DNA from: an uncultured Clostridia bacterium
GTDB lineage: Bacteria > Bacillota > Clostridia > Oscillospirales > Ruminococcaceae
Assembly (NCBI GenBank): GCA_947627005.1
Contig: CANQUJ010000002.1
Location: 109,748-173,747, forward strand
Direction of reading: 5' to 3'
Length of the DNA stretch: 64,000 nucleotides
Positions 51,649 through 60,453 of this stretch are shown here, piece by piece. Under the pieces are notes generated by a model, which was not told where the DNA came from, made no database searches, and worked only from the letters and a program-made list of their open reading frames with translations. Position 1 is the stretch's first letter; the number at the start of each line of letters is the position of its first letter. Position numbers and translations under genes: made by a program.

Positions 51649-51891
51649 ATGAGACTTGACAAATACCTTAAGGTATCGAGGCTTATCAAGCGGCGGACGG
51701 TAGCGAACGAGGCCTGCGACGCGGGCAGAATTTTCGTCAACGACAAACAGGCGCGAGCCTCTTACGAAATCAAAGTCGGCGACGTTATAGAGATTCGCCT
51801 CGGGCAGACTCCCCTGCGCGCAAGGGTCACCTCGGTCTCGGAGGTCGTTAAAAAAGACTCCGCCGCGGAGCTTTACGAGATCATACCCTAA
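51649..51891 (+). CDS. rqcP: S4-domain RNA-binding protein RqcP (YabO)
   Basis: 80 residues, almost entirely an S4 domain: MRLDKYLKVSRLIKRRTVANEACDAGRIFVNDKQARASYEIKVGDVIEI. RqcP works with RqcH in ribosome quality control, adding alanine tails to stalled chains on 50S subunits. It follows hup, as in many Firmicutes, but the sporulation genes yabP and yabQ that often come next are absent; a structured repeat follows. TTTTTTAAGGAG serves as ribosome site. Confidence 0.93.
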   Translation: MRLDKYLKVSRLIKRRTVANEACDAGRIFVNDKQARASYEIKVGDVIEIRLGQTPLRARVTSVSEVVKKDSAAELYEIIP

Positions 51892-51927
51892 AAACAAAAT
51901 CGGCCGCTCGGTTAGCCCCTATGACAT

Positions 51928-52087
51928 AAGAAAACAAAAGTGCCCTGCGGGCACCGCGAAGCGCCGCATAATCGCGCAGAGCCGCCAAATTCAAGGCGGC
52001 GGCTCGCACGCACTACTGTATGTAATGCAAGAGCCGCCAACACAGAAGTTGGCGGCTTTGAGTTAGATTATGCGGGTTTGTTTTCTT
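51928..52087. repeat. 160-bp multi-hairpin element with perfect 11-bp terminal inverted repeats
   Basis: Ends: AAGAAAACAAA (51928-51938) and TTTGTTTTCTT (52077-52087), a perfect inverted pair. Nested inside are CCGCATAATC (about 51964-51973) with GATTATGCGG (about 52066-52075), a hairpin GTGCCCTGCGGGCAC (51940-51954), GAGCCGCC...GGCGGCTC (51979-52005) and a perfect 9-bp hairpin GCCGCCAAC/GTTGGCGGC. The fold resembles a cloverleaf. It fills most of the gap between rqcP and the convergent deacetylase. It could be a miniature mobile element, a small RNA or a transcription barrier. Confidence 0.75.
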
Positions 52088-52134
52088 GTGGAAGAGGGGC
52101 TTTTAGCGGTCGGTTTTTTTATATATCAAGGCTT

Positions 52135-53139
52135 TCAAAATTCGCAGCCAAAGGTATAGCCCTGTTCGAGCATAGCGTCGATAAAATCGCCGAGGATGGA
52201 AGCGTTAGTCTCGGAAACAGAGTGAAGAAGATAAATCGCACCGGGGTGGGCCCTTTCGATAAGCTTTGAAAGCGCGGCCTCCGAGTCGGGCTGATTGTCG
52301 GTGTCCCAGTCGGCGTAGGCAAAGCTCCAAAGAACGGTTTTATATCCCAGATCGCCGGTAAGGGCGAGGCTCTGCTCTGAATATTCGCCCTTAGGCGGGC
52401 GGAATAAGGTCATCTGGATTCCGAAGTTTTCGATCATATATTTGTGAAGGCCCATAATTTCGTCGGTCATCTCTTCGATCGAAAGCTCGGGCATCGAATA
52501 GTGGTTTACCGAATGAGAGCCGACGGTGTGCCCTTCGTCGATCATTCTTTGAACCAGCTCGGGCTGGCGCTCGGCATAGTCGCCGACTACGAAAAAGGTC
52601 GCCTTAATGCCCTTTTCTTTCAAAGTGTCGAGGATAACAGAGGTAAAGCCGTTTTCGTAGCCTTGGTCGAAGGTCAGGTTTATCACCTTTTCTTCGGTCT
52701 CTCTTATCGCCTCGGCGCCGTATTTTGAATAGCCGTTGTTAAATTCAACCGCTCCCTTCGGGCGGTTAAGGTTGTCGAATCTTACGCCCTGGCCGTAGCC
52801 GTGGGATTCGGTGTCAAGAGCCGAATAGTCGCGCGGGGCGACGGTTGTAAGCGGCTCTATAACGTCGCTTATATCGCTTACCGACTCTTTAGGAAGTTCT
52901 TCGCTTTCGGGCAGAGAGGATTCGGCGGTTATTTCGGTGGGCTCGGTCGTTGTTTCTTCGGGGGGTTCGGTCATGGGCGGAAGGGTTATGTCGTTATAAG
53001 CCGAGCTTTGAGAAGTCGCCCCGGAAGCGCCGTTTTCGCCGGCGCCGTAGCGGCCGTCTTCGAGCGAGCCGCAGCCGCACAACGACAAAGCTACCGCAGC
53101 GGCCGACAGAATCGAAAGCGTTTTGTGATACTTAAGCAT
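52135..53139 (-). CDS. Polysaccharide deacetylase lipoprotein, PdaA-like
   Basis: 334 residues. Lipoprotein signal with lipobox SLCGC (Cys23), then a long Thr/Glu/Pro-rich linker (about 40-105) that spans the wall. NodB-type catalytic domain from about 145: TFDQGYENGF (metal Asp and the GYENG motif typical of PdaA/delta-lactam enzymes), GSHSVNHYSMPEL (His ligands), RPPKGEYSE and the final LLHSVS. Likely removes acetyl groups from N-acetylmuramic acid during cortex or wall modification. The usual PdaA motif has FDxGYENG, kept here. The transcript has a long leader of about 230 bases. Confidence 0.9.
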   Translation of the reverse strand: MLKYHKTLSILSAAAVALSLCGCGSLEDGRYGAGENGASGATSQSSAYNDITLPPMTEPPEETTTEPTEITAESSLPESEELPKESVSDISDVIEPLTTVAPRDYSALDTESHGYGQGVRFDNLNRPKGAVEFNNGYSKYGAEAIRETEEKVINLTFDQGYENGFTSVILDTLKEKGIKATFFVVGDYAERQPELVQRMIDEGHTVGSHSVNHYSMPELSIEEMTDEIMGLHKYMIENFGIQMTLFRPPKGEYSEQSLALTGDLGYKTVLWSFAYADWDTDNQPDSEAALSKLIERAHPGAIYLLHSVSETNASILGDFIDAMLEQGYTFGCEF

Positions 53140-53372
53140 TGATATCTCCGTTTCTTGCCAAAGCGCCGCAGACTATACGGGGCGGCGCTTCGCCGTTATG
53201 GTTCGGGCGGCGGGCGTTTTAAGCTTCGCCGCTGATTCTCTTGAGTTTTTCGCGGGTGATCCCGCAAGGTTAATATGCGCGAAATTCGGCCGAAAATCTG
53301 CGGAAAATAACGGCTTCAAATAATTTCGCGAAAATTTTCAAAAATTCGGGCTTTTCGTCGTTTTCGGTCGAC
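53140..53372 (-). promoter_or_regulatory. Long structured 5' leader of the pdaA-like gene
   Basis: Between the predicted transcript start near 53372 and ATG 53139 lie 233 bases without a supportable gene. They contain several GC-rich hairpins: GCGGG/CCCGC with ATCA loop, GGCG/CGCC with AAG loop, and a 7-bp GCGCCGC/GCGGCGC pair about 20 bases before the ribosome site. I recognise no known riboswitch class. The arrangement could support control of translation. Confidence 0.5.
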
Positions 53373-53378
53373 GGTTAT

Positions 53379-53407
53379 ATTATAAAACGCCGCCCCGCAA
53401 AAATCAA
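53379..53407 (-). promoter_or_regulatory. Sigma-A promoter of the pdaA-like gene
   Basis: Minus strand TTGATT (53402-53407), 17-base spacer, TATAAT (53379-53384). It lies within the terminator stem of the upstream MFS gene. Confidence 0.78.
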
Positions 53408-53419
53408 TTGCGGAGCGGT
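53385..53419 (-). terminator. Terminator of the MFS transporter gene, overlapping a promoter
   Basis: Minus-strand stem CCGCTCCGCAA/TTGCGGGGCGG with a 7-base loop, then GTTTTAT, 28 bases after the MFS stop. Confidence 0.7.
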
Positions 53420-53446
53420 TACAATTTTATTAAAATTCGGTAACGA

Positions 53447-54625
53447 TTATTTCTTTACGAGCTTTTTAAGCGCCGCGACCCCGACTATCAGCGCAAGCGG
53501 GAAGATTATCGCCAAGGTAAACCCGGCGCGAAGGCTTCCTCCGGCGGCGGAAGAGACGAAGCCCACGATAGTCGGCCCGCTCGTGCAGCCAAGATCGCCC
53601 GCAAGGGCCAAAAGCGCGAAAAGCGCAGTCCCGCCCCGGGGCATATTCGCCGAAGAAAGGCTGAAGACCCCCGGCCACATTATTCCGACCGAAAAGCCGC
53701 AAAGGGCGCAGCCCAGAAGCGATACCGCCGGAGAGGGCGACAGCGCCGCCAAAAGATAGCTTATCGCGCAGCCGGCCGCGCAGATAAAGATGCATTTTTC
53801 TATCTTCATTTTGTCGCCGAATTTGCCGTAGATCGCCCTTGCGAGGCCCATTAAGACCGCGAAGGCGCAGGGCCCGGCGAGGTCGCCGACAGCTTTCGAA
53901 ACTTTAAGGGCGCTTTCGGCAAAGGCCGAGGCCCACTGCGCCATAGCGAGCTCGGAAGCCCCGGCGGCGAACATCATAAGCGCGCAGACCAAAAACAGCT
54001 TAGAGCCGAGCAGCTCTCGGACGGTCATTCCCTCGCCCTCTTCGGTAAGAGTGTTTATCGGCACGCAGGTAAACATTGCCGCGCTTATAAGCGGCAGGAT
54101 AGTCCAGATAAAGCACAAGATTCGCCAATTTTCCCTTCCGAAGACGAAGAGAAAAAGGGTCGAAAGCGCGACGACCGCGACCACTCCCCAACAATAGAAA
54201 GAGTGAAGAAGGCTCATCGCCTTGGCTTTGTTATCGGACGGACAGGCCTCGACTATCGGGCTTACCAAAACCTCTAAAAGTCCGCCGCCGACAGCGTAGA
54301 TTATCGCGGAGATCAGCAGCCCGACGAACGGAACCGGCAGAACGCTCGGAAGTATGGCCATAGAGGCGAGCCCGACAGCGGAGAGGACGTTTGCCGCTAT
54401 AACGCACTTTCTGTATCCGATCTTGTCAACAAACGCGGCGGACAAAAGGTCGGTCAAAAGCTGGGTGGCGAAGTTTACGGTGGTCAAAAGGGTCACCGAA
54501 GAAAGGGTCGCCCACCCCGAGGAGATAAAGGTTATGAACAAAAGCGGGGCGAGGTTGTTTACTATCCCCTGGGTTATGTAGCAGAAATAGCAGGCGTAGA
54601 CTGTTTTTTGGTACGGGTTTTTCAT
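53447..54625 (-). CDS. MFS-family transporter
   Basis: 392 residues from ATG 54625, preceded by AAGGTG. Twelve hydrophobic segments in two halves, typical of the major facilitator superfamily; the DKIGYRKCVIAANVL loop between helices 2 and 3 corresponds to the MFS signature, repeated weakly as GKFGDKMKIEKCIF in the second half. Such family members in gut Firmicutes often carry sugars or act as exporters; the substrate cannot be told. It is transcribed alone, downstream of tRNA-Arg on the same strand. Confidence 0.88.
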   Translation of the reverse strand: MKNPYQKTVYACYFCYITQGIVNNLAPLLFITFISSGWATLSSVTLLTTVNFATQLLTDLLSAAFVDKIGYRKCVIAANVLSAVGLASMAILPSVLPVPFVGLLISAIIYAVGGGLLEVLVSPIVEACPSDNKAKAMSLLHSFYCWGVVAVVALSTLFLFVFGRENWRILCFIWTILPLISAAMFTCVPINTLTEEGEGMTVRELLGSKLFLVCALMMFAAGASELAMAQWASAFAESALKVSKAVGDLAGPCAFAVLMGLARAIYGKFGDKMKIEKCIFICAAGCAISYLLAALSPSPAVSLLGCALCGFSVGIMWPGVFSLSSANMPRGGTALFALLALAGDLGCTSGPTIVGFVSSAAGGSLRAGFTLAIIFPLALIVGVAALKKLVKK

Positions 54626-54652
54626 ATTTATCACCTTAAAAGGAAAATATAC

Positions 54653-54676
54653 AAAAAAAGCGGCGCAAAGCGCCGC
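54653..54676 (-). terminator. Terminator of tRNA-Arg
   Basis: Minus-strand stem AGCGGCGC/GCGCCGCT with TTT loop directly after the tRNA CCA end, then seven Ts. Confidence 0.9.
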
Positions 54677-54752
54677 TGGCGCGCCCGGAGAGATTCGAAC
54701 TCGCGACCTACCGGTTCGTAGCCGGGCACTCTATCCACTGAGCTACGGGCGC
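54677..54752 (-). tRNA. tRNA-Arg (anticodon ACG)
   Basis: 76 bases. Acceptor GCGCCCG/CGGGCGC, D-arm TAGCTCAGTGGATAGA, anticodon loop CTACGAA (ACG, wobble A likely edited to inosine for CGN codons), T-arm GAGTTCGAATCTC, discriminator G and encoded CCA. Confidence 0.97.
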
Positions 54753-54877
54753 ATCCGCAAGATGAAATATTATCACAAAAGTTCCGACTTGTCAAGCGCT
54801 CGGCGGAAAATTTTTAAATTATTTCAAAACGCTAATATCCCCCGCCGCGACTTTAGATATATCCATTATTTTATCTA

Positions 54878-54906
54878 TTGCAAAATGTGCGGCGGTCTGC
54901 TATAAT
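54878..54906 (+). promoter_or_regulatory. Sigma-A promoter of lon-engB
   Basis: TTGCAA (54878-54883), 17-base spacer, TATAAT (54901-54906). Confidence 0.85.
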
Positions 54907-54968
54907 AGAAACGTGCGAAATCAAAGACAACAGGTAATCCGATTTTTATAAAAGAGGTAATTGGTATT

Positions 54969-57368
54969 ATGTCCGAAAAATTCACATTTATAACCCTGCC
55001 CTGCATAGCGACCCGCGACGTTGTGGTTTTGCCCGAGATGTCTTTAAGATTCGACGTCTCGCGCGAGCGCTCTCTCGATTCGGTTCAGACCGCGATCGAG
55101 GGCAAGCGGCTTGTATTTTTGACCGCCCAGCGCGACCCGACAGTCGCCGACCCGGAGATAGACGACGTTTATCGCGTAGGCACCGTATGCGAGATAAAGC
55201 AGGTCGTCAAAGGCGCGGACGGAGTTTCGAGAATAAGGGTCGATGGGCTTTATAAGGCGAAGCTCGTCGAATTCAACAAGGTCGAAAGGGGCATTTTGGC
55301 GATAGTTCGCCCTTTAAGAACATTTTCACGCGAGAGGGCGAGCGACGACGAGATGTTCGCGCTTATGAGAGTTTTAAAAAACGCCTTTATCGCCTATTCG
55401 CAGGTAGTTCCGAGAATGCCGGACGAATTGAGAAATTCGGTCGAGGGCGCGAAAACGCCGGAAGACCTTTATCAGCTCATCGCGTTTAACATCAGCATGC
55501 CCGCGGAGGGGCGGCAGCAGGTATTAGAGGCGCCGTCTTTAAGCGACAAGCTTTCGGTCTTGCTCGCGGTGGTCGCGAAAGAGACCCAAATTCTCGCCCT
55601 TGAAAAGGACATACATATGAAGGTAGGCGAAGCTATCGACCGCAGCCAGCGGGATTACTACCTTCGCGAAGAGATGAGGATTATCCGCGAAGAGCTTGGC
55701 GAAGATGACGACCCCGCCGACGAAAGCTATGAATATCTCGAAAAAATCGCGAAGCTCAATCTGCCGGAAGAGAGCGTGGAAAAGCTCGTCGGCGAGGCAA
55801 AGCGCCTTGAAAAGATGCCCTACGGCTCGCAGGAGGCGGCGGTTATAAGAAGCTACCTCGACACCGTAATTGAGCTTCCGTGGAACGTCAAGACGGTCGA
55901 CAAGACCGACCTCGAAAAGGTCAGAGCGCAGCTCGACAAAGACCACTACGGAATGAAAAAGGTCAAAGAGCGCATACTCGAGCTTATCGCCGTAAGAAGC
56001 CTTATACCCGACGTTAAAGGGCAGATAATCTGCCTTGTAGGGCCTCCGGGCGTCGGAAAGACCTCGATAGGAAAGTCTATCGCAAAGGCCCTCGGAAGAA
56101 AATACACGAGGGTCTCGCTCGGCGGAATAAGGGACGAATCGGACATCAGAGGCCACAGAAAGACCTATATCGGCTCGATGCCCGGGCGTATCATCGCCGC
56201 GATAAAACAGGCCGGGACCTCAAACCCGCTCATGCTTTTGGACGAGATCGACAAGATGTCGAACGACTTCAGGGGGGACCCTTCGAGCGCGATGCTCGAG
56301 GTTTTGGACAGCGAGCAGAACAAAGAGTTCCGCGACCACTACCTTGAGATCCCCTTCGACCTTTCTGACGTTTTGTTCATCACCACCGCGAACACCCTCG
56401 ATACCATCGCTCCCCCTCTGCTCGACAGAATGGACGTCATCGAGCTTCCGAGCTATACGAGAGAGGAAAAGTTCGAGATTGCAAAGCGCCACCTCGTTCC
56501 GAAGCAGCTTAAGGCGAACGGCCTTAACGGAAATATGCTGCGCTTCCCGGATTCGGGGATTTACGAGCTTATAGACTACTACACCCGCGAGGCTGGAGTC
56601 AGAAACCTTGAGCGCTGCATCGCCTCTATCTGCCGCAAGGCCGCAAAAGAGATAGTCTCGAAAGAGGCGCTGCGGGTAACCGTCACCCCGGAGATAGTCG
56701 AAAAATTCCTCGGCGTAAGAAAGTTCACCGACGACTTGAAGTCGGATAATCCGCAGGTCGGCGAAGTCAACGGCCTTGCGTGGACTTCGGTGGGCGGAAC
56801 GCTTATGTCCCTTGAAGTTTTGTCGGTCGACGGCAAGGGCGCGGTCGAGCTTACCGGCTCGTTGGGCGACGTTATGAAGGAAAGTGCCAAGATAGCCGTA
56901 AGCTATGCAAGAAGCGTCGCCGAAAAATACGGCATAGAGAAGGACTTCTACGCCAAAAAGGACATACATATCCACGCTCCCGAGGGCGCGGTACCGAAAG
57001 ACGGCCCCTCCGCCGGGGTCACCCTTGCTACGGCCATTATCTCCGAGCTTTCGGGGATACCGGTGCGCTCCGACGTCGCGATGACCGGCGAGATAACCCT
57101 TCGCGGAAAGGTTCTTGCAATCGGCGGGCTCAGAGAAAAGACTATGGCGGCTTATAAGGCCGGAATCAAGACGGTTATTATCCCGAAAGCCAACAAGCCC
57201 GACCTTGAAGAAGTCGACGACAAGGTCAAGGATTCGGTGGAATTTGTATTCGCAGAGACTATCGAAGACGTTCTGCGGGTCGCCCTTGCGGATAAGAGCG
57301 AGGAAAACAAGGTTATTCCGCCGAGCAAATTTAAAAAGACCGCCGACAGAGTCGGGGCGAGAAGCTGA
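54969..57368 (+). CDS. lon: ATP-dependent protease La (Lon)
   Basis: 799 residues. Homohexameric AAA+ serine-lysine protease removing damaged and regulatory proteins. N-terminal substrate domain (about 1-205), coiled-coil, AAA+ with Walker [10 protein letters not shown] near 358 and Walker [12 protein letters not shown] near 423, and the protease domain with catalytic Ser in [12 protein letters not shown] near 681 and Lys in [12 protein letters not shown] near 724. The stop overlaps engB by one base, the usual lon-engB pairing. Confidence 0.97.
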   Translation: MSEKFTFITLPCIATRDVVVLPEMSLRFDVSRERSLDSVQTAIEGKRLVFLTAQRDPTVADPEIDDVYRVGTVCEIKQVVKGADGVSRIRVDGLYKAKLVEFNKVERGILAIVRPLRTFSRERASDDEMFALMRVLKNAFIAYSQVVPRMPDELRNSVEGAKTPEDLYQLIAFNISMPAEGRQQVLEAPSLSDKLSVLLAVVAKETQILALEKDIHMKVGEAIDRSQRDYYLREEMRIIREELGEDDDPADESYEYLEKIAKLNLPEESVEKLVGEAKRLEKMPYGSQEAAVIRSYLDTVIELPWNVKTVDKTDLEKVRAQLDKDHYGMKKVKERILELIAVRSLIPDVKGQIICLVGPPGVGKTSIGKSIAKALGRKYTRVSLGGIRDESDIRGHRKTYIGSMPGRIIAAIKQAGTSNPLMLLDEIDKMSNDFRGDPSSAMLEVLDSEQNKEFRDHYLEIPFDLSDVLFITTANTLDTIAPPLLDRMDVIELPSYTREEKFEIAKRHLVPKQLKANGLNGNMLRFPDSGIYELIDYYTREAGVRNLERCIASICRKAAKEIVSKEALRVTVTPEIVEKFLGVRKFTDDLKSDNPQVGEVNGLAWTSVGGTLMSLEVLSVDGKGAVELTGSLGDVMKESAKIAVSYARSVAEKYGIEKDFYAKKDIHIHAPEGAVPKDGPSAGVTLATAIISELSGIPVRSDVAMTGEITLRGKVLAIGGLREKTMAAYKAGIKTVIIPKANKPDLEEVDDKVKDSVEFVFAETIEDVLRVALADKSEENKVIPPSKFKKTADRVGARS

Positions 57369-57958
57369 TGAACTTTTCAAACGCGGAATTTGTCGCCTCA
57401 TACGGCGCTTACGGCCAACTTCCGCCTTCGAGCGGAATCGAGATAGCCTTTTCGGGAAGGTCGAACGTCGGGAAATCCTCTCTTATAAACCGGCTTTTCG
57501 GAAGAAAAAGCCTCGCGAGGGTAAGCTCTCGTCCGGGAAAGACCGCCACGATAAACTTCTATTCGCTCGAAAACATCATATTCGCAGACCTTCCGGGCTA
57601 CGGCTACGCGAAGGTCTCGAAATCCGAAAAAGAGCGCTGGAACTCGCTTGTCGGCGGATATCTTTCGGATGGGCGAAGGGATATAGGGCTGGTCTTTCAG
57701 CTTATAGATATGCGCCACCCGCCGACGGCCGACGATCTTTCGATGATAGATTTTCTTATCGACAACGAGCTGCCGTTTGTGGTCGTATTGACTAAGGCGG
57801 ACAAGCTTAATAAAACCGAGCGGGAAAATCGGCTTGAAGCCCTTAAAGCCGAGCTTTCGGACTATGACGAGCTTACTGTGGTCCCCTTTTCGGCGCTCAC
57901 CGACGAAGGAGTCGGGAAGCTTAGAGAGATTGTCGAAGAAATAGCGAAAGAATGTTAG
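57368..57958 (+). CDS. engB: Ribosome biogenesis GTP-binding protein EngB/YsxC
   Basis: 196 residues. Essential GTPase in 50S assembly. G1 FSGRSNVGKSSLINRL near residue 26, G2 RPGKTATINFYS, G3 DLPGYGYAKVSKSEKERW, G4 VVLTKADKLNK and G5 FSALTDEG. TGATG overlap with lon couples its translation. No terminator is clear after it except an AT-rich inverted repeat. Confidence 0.97.
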   Translation: MNFSNAEFVASYGAYGQLPPSSGIEIAFSGRSNVGKSSLINRLFGRKSLARVSSRPGKTATINFYSLENIIFADLPGYGYAKVSKSEKERWNSLVGGYLSDGRRDIGLVFQLIDMRHPPTADDLSMIDFLIDNELPFVVVLTKADKLNKTERENRLEALKAELSDYDELTVVPFSALTDEGVGKLREIVEEIAKEC

Positions 57959-57968
57959 CAGGTTACAA

Positions 57969-58005
57969 TTTGAAAAATTTTAAAAAATTTTGAAAATTTT
58001 TCAAA
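57969..58005. repeat. AT-only 13-bp inverted repeat upstream of the yerC promoter
   Basis: TTTGAAAAATTTT (57969-57981) and AAAATTTTTCAAA (57993-58005) form a perfect inverted pair with an 11-base AT-rich loop, seven bases before the yerC -35 box. It may act as a weak terminator for engB or as an AT-rich upstream element. Confidence 0.6.
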
Positions 58006-58011
58006 AAATCC

Positions 58012-58040
58012 TTTACATTTTCCCCGCGATGTGTTAATAT
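58012..58040 (+). promoter_or_regulatory. Sigma-A promoter of the yerC operon
   Basis: TTTACA (58012-58017), 17-base spacer, TAATAT (58035-58040), with an AT-rich stretch just upstream. Confidence 0.75.
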
Positions 58041-58088
58041 ATAATTACATTCATATATCAACCTATGAGTTTTTAAAAGGAGAACTAC

Positions 58089-58391
58089 ATGAAAGCTGCG
58101 TTAAAAGATCAGCAACTGGACGACCTCTTCGAGGCGATCCTTTCGCTTGAAACCAAAGAAGAATGCTACGCGTTCTTTGAAGACCTCTGCACCGTGTTAG
58201 AGCTTAAGAGCATCTCACAGCGCTACGAAGTCGCGAGAATGCTTTCAAACCACTATGTTTACAGCGATATAGTCGCCGAAACCGGCGCCTCTACCGCAAC
58301 GATAAGCCGCGTCAACCGCTCTATAAACTACGGCGCGGGCGGGTATGCCCTTGTTCTTAAAAAGCTCGGCGAAAACAAAAAATCCAAATAA
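58089..58391 (+). CDS. YerC/YecD family TrpR-related DNA-binding protein
   Basis: 100 residues. Helical TrpR-like fold: YAFFEDLCTVLELKSISQRYEVARML, VYSDIVAETGASTATISRVNRSINYGAGGY, the second being the helix-turn-helix with the ATISRVNR recognition motif of the YerC group. In other Firmicutes the protein is a small regulator whose ligand is unsettled; it should not be assumed to sense tryptophan. AAAAGGAG precedes ATG. The stop overlaps the methyltransferase start by one base. Confidence 0.9.
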   Translation: MKAALKDQQLDDLFEAILSLETKEECYAFFEDLCTVLELKSISQRYEVARMLSNHYVYSDIVAETGASTATISRVNRSINYGAGGYALVLKKLGENKKSK

Positions 58392-59140
58392 TGAGCTACG
58401 GCGTTTTTGCGAAATACTACGACCTTCTCACTAAAAACGTCAACTATGCGGGGTACGCCGAACGCGTTGACTTTATTTTGTCATGCCTCGGCAAAAAGGG
58501 CGGAACGATTATCGACGCCGCCTGCGGGACCGCGAGCCTTGGGGCGAAGCTTTATAACCTCGGCTATAAAATCATCGGCGTCGACTCGAGCGAGAGCATG
58601 ATTTTTGAAGCCGAGAAGAAAAGAGCCTTGCTCGGGATTGAAGACAAAAGCTTCCGTCTATCTGTATCGGACATTCGGGAGCTTTCTCTTTCTTCGCCGG
58701 CGGAAGCCGCAGTCTGCTCACTCGACGCGCTAAACCACTTTGGCGGGATCTCGGACGTCGGGCGGGCTTTTTTGTCTGTAAAAAACTCGCTCAAGCGCGG
58801 CGGGGTCTTTATTTTCGACATGAACACACCCTATAAACACAAAAGCGTTTTGGAGTATAACACCTTCGTATACGACCTGCCGGAGGTATATACAGTCTGG
58901 CGGAACGAATATTTTGAGAGCGGCTGTACTGTCGCGATAACCCTCGATTTTTTCGTGAACGAGGGCGGAAGCTATAAAAAATACACCGAAAAATTCAGCG
59001 AGAGAGCATATAAAAAAGAGCGAGTTACGGCTTTGCTCGACCGCTGCGGATTCGAGGTTTTGGGGCTTTACGACGAGCTTAAGTCGGCCGCCCCGGGGCC
59101 GAGGACGGAGCGCATACTTTACGTCGCAAGGAGGAAATGA
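58391..59140 (+). CDS. Class I SAM-dependent methyltransferase
   Basis: 249 residues. Start MSYGVFAKYYDLLT is typical for a family of small methyltransferases. SAM-binding motif I is IIDAACGTASLGAKLYNLGYKIIGVDSSESMI (about 38-70), and the motif IV region is AAVCSLDALNHFGGI. The substrate is unknown. Cotranscribed with yerC (1-base overlap) and hslO (3-base gap). Confidence 0.88.
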   Translation: MSYGVFAKYYDLLTKNVNYAGYAERVDFILSCLGKKGGTIIDAACGTASLGAKLYNLGYKIIGVDSSESMIFEAEKKRALLGIEDKSFRLSVSDIRELSLSSPAEAAVCSLDALNHFGGISDVGRAFLSVKNSLKRGGVFIFDMNTPYKHKSVLEYNTFVYDLPEVYTVWRNEYFESGCTVAITLDFFVNEGGSYKKYTEKFSERAYKKERVTALLDRCGFEVLGLYDELKSAAPGPRTERILYVARRK

Positions 59141-59143
59141 GCC

Positions 59144-60025
59144 GTGGGAAGAATAGTCAGAACCATAAGCGCCGACGCTTCGGTAGTTTGCTCGGCCATC
59201 GACGGAACAGACATCGTTTCCGAGATCGAGAGGATTCACAAGACGAGCGCGGTTGTTACCGCGGCGCTCGGGCGGCTTGCTCTCGGGACTTCTCTTATCG
59301 GCTTCGGGCTTAAAGACAAAGACGACAGCGTTACCGTAAAGGTGAACGGCGGCGGGCCGATAGGCGGAATGACCGCGGTTTCGGACAGTATGGGGAACGT
59401 CAAGGCATACTGCGGGGAAAATATAGTCGAGCTGCCGCTTAAGCCGAACGGCAAGCTTGACGTAGGCGCGGCGGTCGGCCGAAACGGAACCATAACGGTT
59501 GTCAAAGACTTAGGGCTTAAAGAGCCCTATGTCGGGCAGACCGAGCTTATAAGCGGCGAGATCGCCGAGGATATCACCAACTACTTCGCGGTCAGCGAAC
59601 AGACCCCGACAGTCTGCGCCCTCGGGGTTTTGGTGAACCCGGATCTAAGCGTAAGATCCGCCGGCGGGTTTATTATCCAGCTTCTCCCCTTCGCGCCGGA
59701 GGAATGTATCGACATAATCGAGAAAAATATCACGACGATGCCGAGCGTCACTTCGATGATGGAGCTTGGGCTTTCGGCAGAGGATATAGCCATGCGCGCG
59801 CTGAACGGCCTTGAGCCGAACGTATTGGACGACTTTTCGGTCGAATATAAATGTAATTGCAGCCGCGAGAAAACCGAGCAAATGATCTTCAGCCTTTCGG
59901 AAAAAGACATCGAAAGCCTTGCCGAAGACGAGCTTACCGAGGTAAAGTGCAATTTTTGCGACAAGGTATATACCTTTACGCGCGACGAAATAGTCGCCCT
60001 TAGGAACAAAAAGAAGGCGCGATAA
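59144..60025 (+). CDS. hslO: Hsp33 redox-regulated holdase
   Basis: 293 residues from GTG 59144 (GGAGG nine bases upstream). A chaperone activated by oxidation and heat. The N-terminal holdase domain begins GRIVRTISADASVVCSAIDGTDIV. Zinc-binding cysteines near the C-terminus are CNC (in YKCNCSREKTEQM) and CNFC (EVKCNFCDKVYTF), matching the CxC...CxxC redox switch. The third gene of the yerC operon. It precedes a tRNA operon with its own promoter. Confidence 0.96.
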   Translation: MGRIVRTISADASVVCSAIDGTDIVSEIERIHKTSAVVTAALGRLALGTSLIGFGLKDKDDSVTVKVNGGGPIGGMTAVSDSMGNVKAYCGENIVELPLKPNGKLDVGAAVGRNGTITVVKDLGLKEPYVGQTELISGEIAEDITNYFAVSEQTPTVCALGVLVNPDLSVRSAGGFIIQLLPFAPEECIDIIEKNITTMPSVTSMMELGLSAEDIAMRALNGLEPNVLDDFSVEYKCNCSREKTEQMIFSLSEKDIESLAEDELTEVKCNFCDKVYTFTRDEIVALRNKKKAR

Positions 60026-60043
60026 ATTTTTTAAAAATAAGTC

Positions 60044-60072
60044 TTGACAACGGGCGGCGACTTCTGTATAAT
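60044..60072 (+). promoter_or_regulatory. Sigma-A promoter of the tRNA operon
   Basis: TTGACA (60044-60049), 17-base spacer, TATAAT (60067-60072), both perfect consensus, as expected for stable RNA genes. Confidence 0.95.
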
Positions 60073-60097
60073 AATTAAGTCGGTGTTAGGCCGATTC

Positions 60098-60174
60098 GGC
60101 CCGGTAGTTCAGTTGGTTAGAACGCCAGCCTGTCACGCTGGAGGTCGTCGGTTCGAGACCGATCCGGGTCGCCA
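60098..60174 (+). tRNA. tRNA-Asp (anticodon GTC)
   Basis: 77 bases. Acceptor GGCCCGG/CCGGGTC, anticodon stem-loop CCAGC CTGTCAC GCTGG (GTC at positions 34-36), T-loop GGTTCGAGACC, encoded CCA. Confidence 0.97.
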
Positions 60175-60178
60175 ATCT

Positions 60179-60254
60179 GCGGATTTAGCTCATCCGGTAG
60201 AGCGCCACCTTGCCAAGGTGGAGGTAGCGAGTTCGAGCCTCGTAATCCGCTCCA
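60179..60254 (+). tRNA. tRNA-Gly (anticodon GCC)
   Basis: 76 bases. Acceptor GCGGATT/AATCCGC, anticodon loop TTGCCAA (GCC), T-arm GAGTTCGAGCCTC, discriminator T and encoded CCA. Four bases after tRNA-Asp. Confidence 0.97.
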
Positions 60255-60258
60255 TAAC

Positions 60259-60332
60259 GGTGCCGTAGCCAAGTGGTAAGGCGTAGGACTGCAACTCCTT
60301 GACCCCCGGTTCAAATCCGGGCGGCACCTCCA
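60259..60332 (+). tRNA. tRNA-Cys (anticodon GCA)
   Basis: 74 bases. Acceptor GGTGCCG/CGGCACC, short D-arm, anticodon loop CTGCAAC (GCA), T-arm CCGGTTCAAATCCGG, discriminator T and encoded CCA. Confidence 0.97.
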
Positions 60333-60343
60333 ATAACAAAAAT

Positions 60344-60429
60344 CGCGGTAGGCAACAGCCCGCCGCGGTTTTATTTTTTTAGATTTTTCACCGCCCGAAT
60401 CGCCGAACTGTTTGCAGTCGGCGATTTTT
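60344..60429 (+). terminator. Double rho-independent terminator of the tRNA operon
   Basis: First hairpin CGCGG...CCGCG (60344-60367) followed by TTTTATTTTTTT. A second, ATCGCCGAACTG/CAGTCGGCGAT (60399-60425), is followed by TTTT. Confidence 0.85.
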
Positions 60430-60453
60430 AGCGCGGTTCTCGCCGTTGGGCGG

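Noticed and set aside
53140..53372. c-di-AMP (ydaO-type) riboswitch in the deacetylase leader
   Set aside because: Some GC hairpins and GAATC-like words fit by eye, but the conserved GGGGTGAATC segment is not there.
56220..57401. 393-codon frame antisense to lon
   Set aside because: Long antisense frames arise here from GC-rich codon bias; it lies wholly inside lon, has no ribosome site and no protein-family features.
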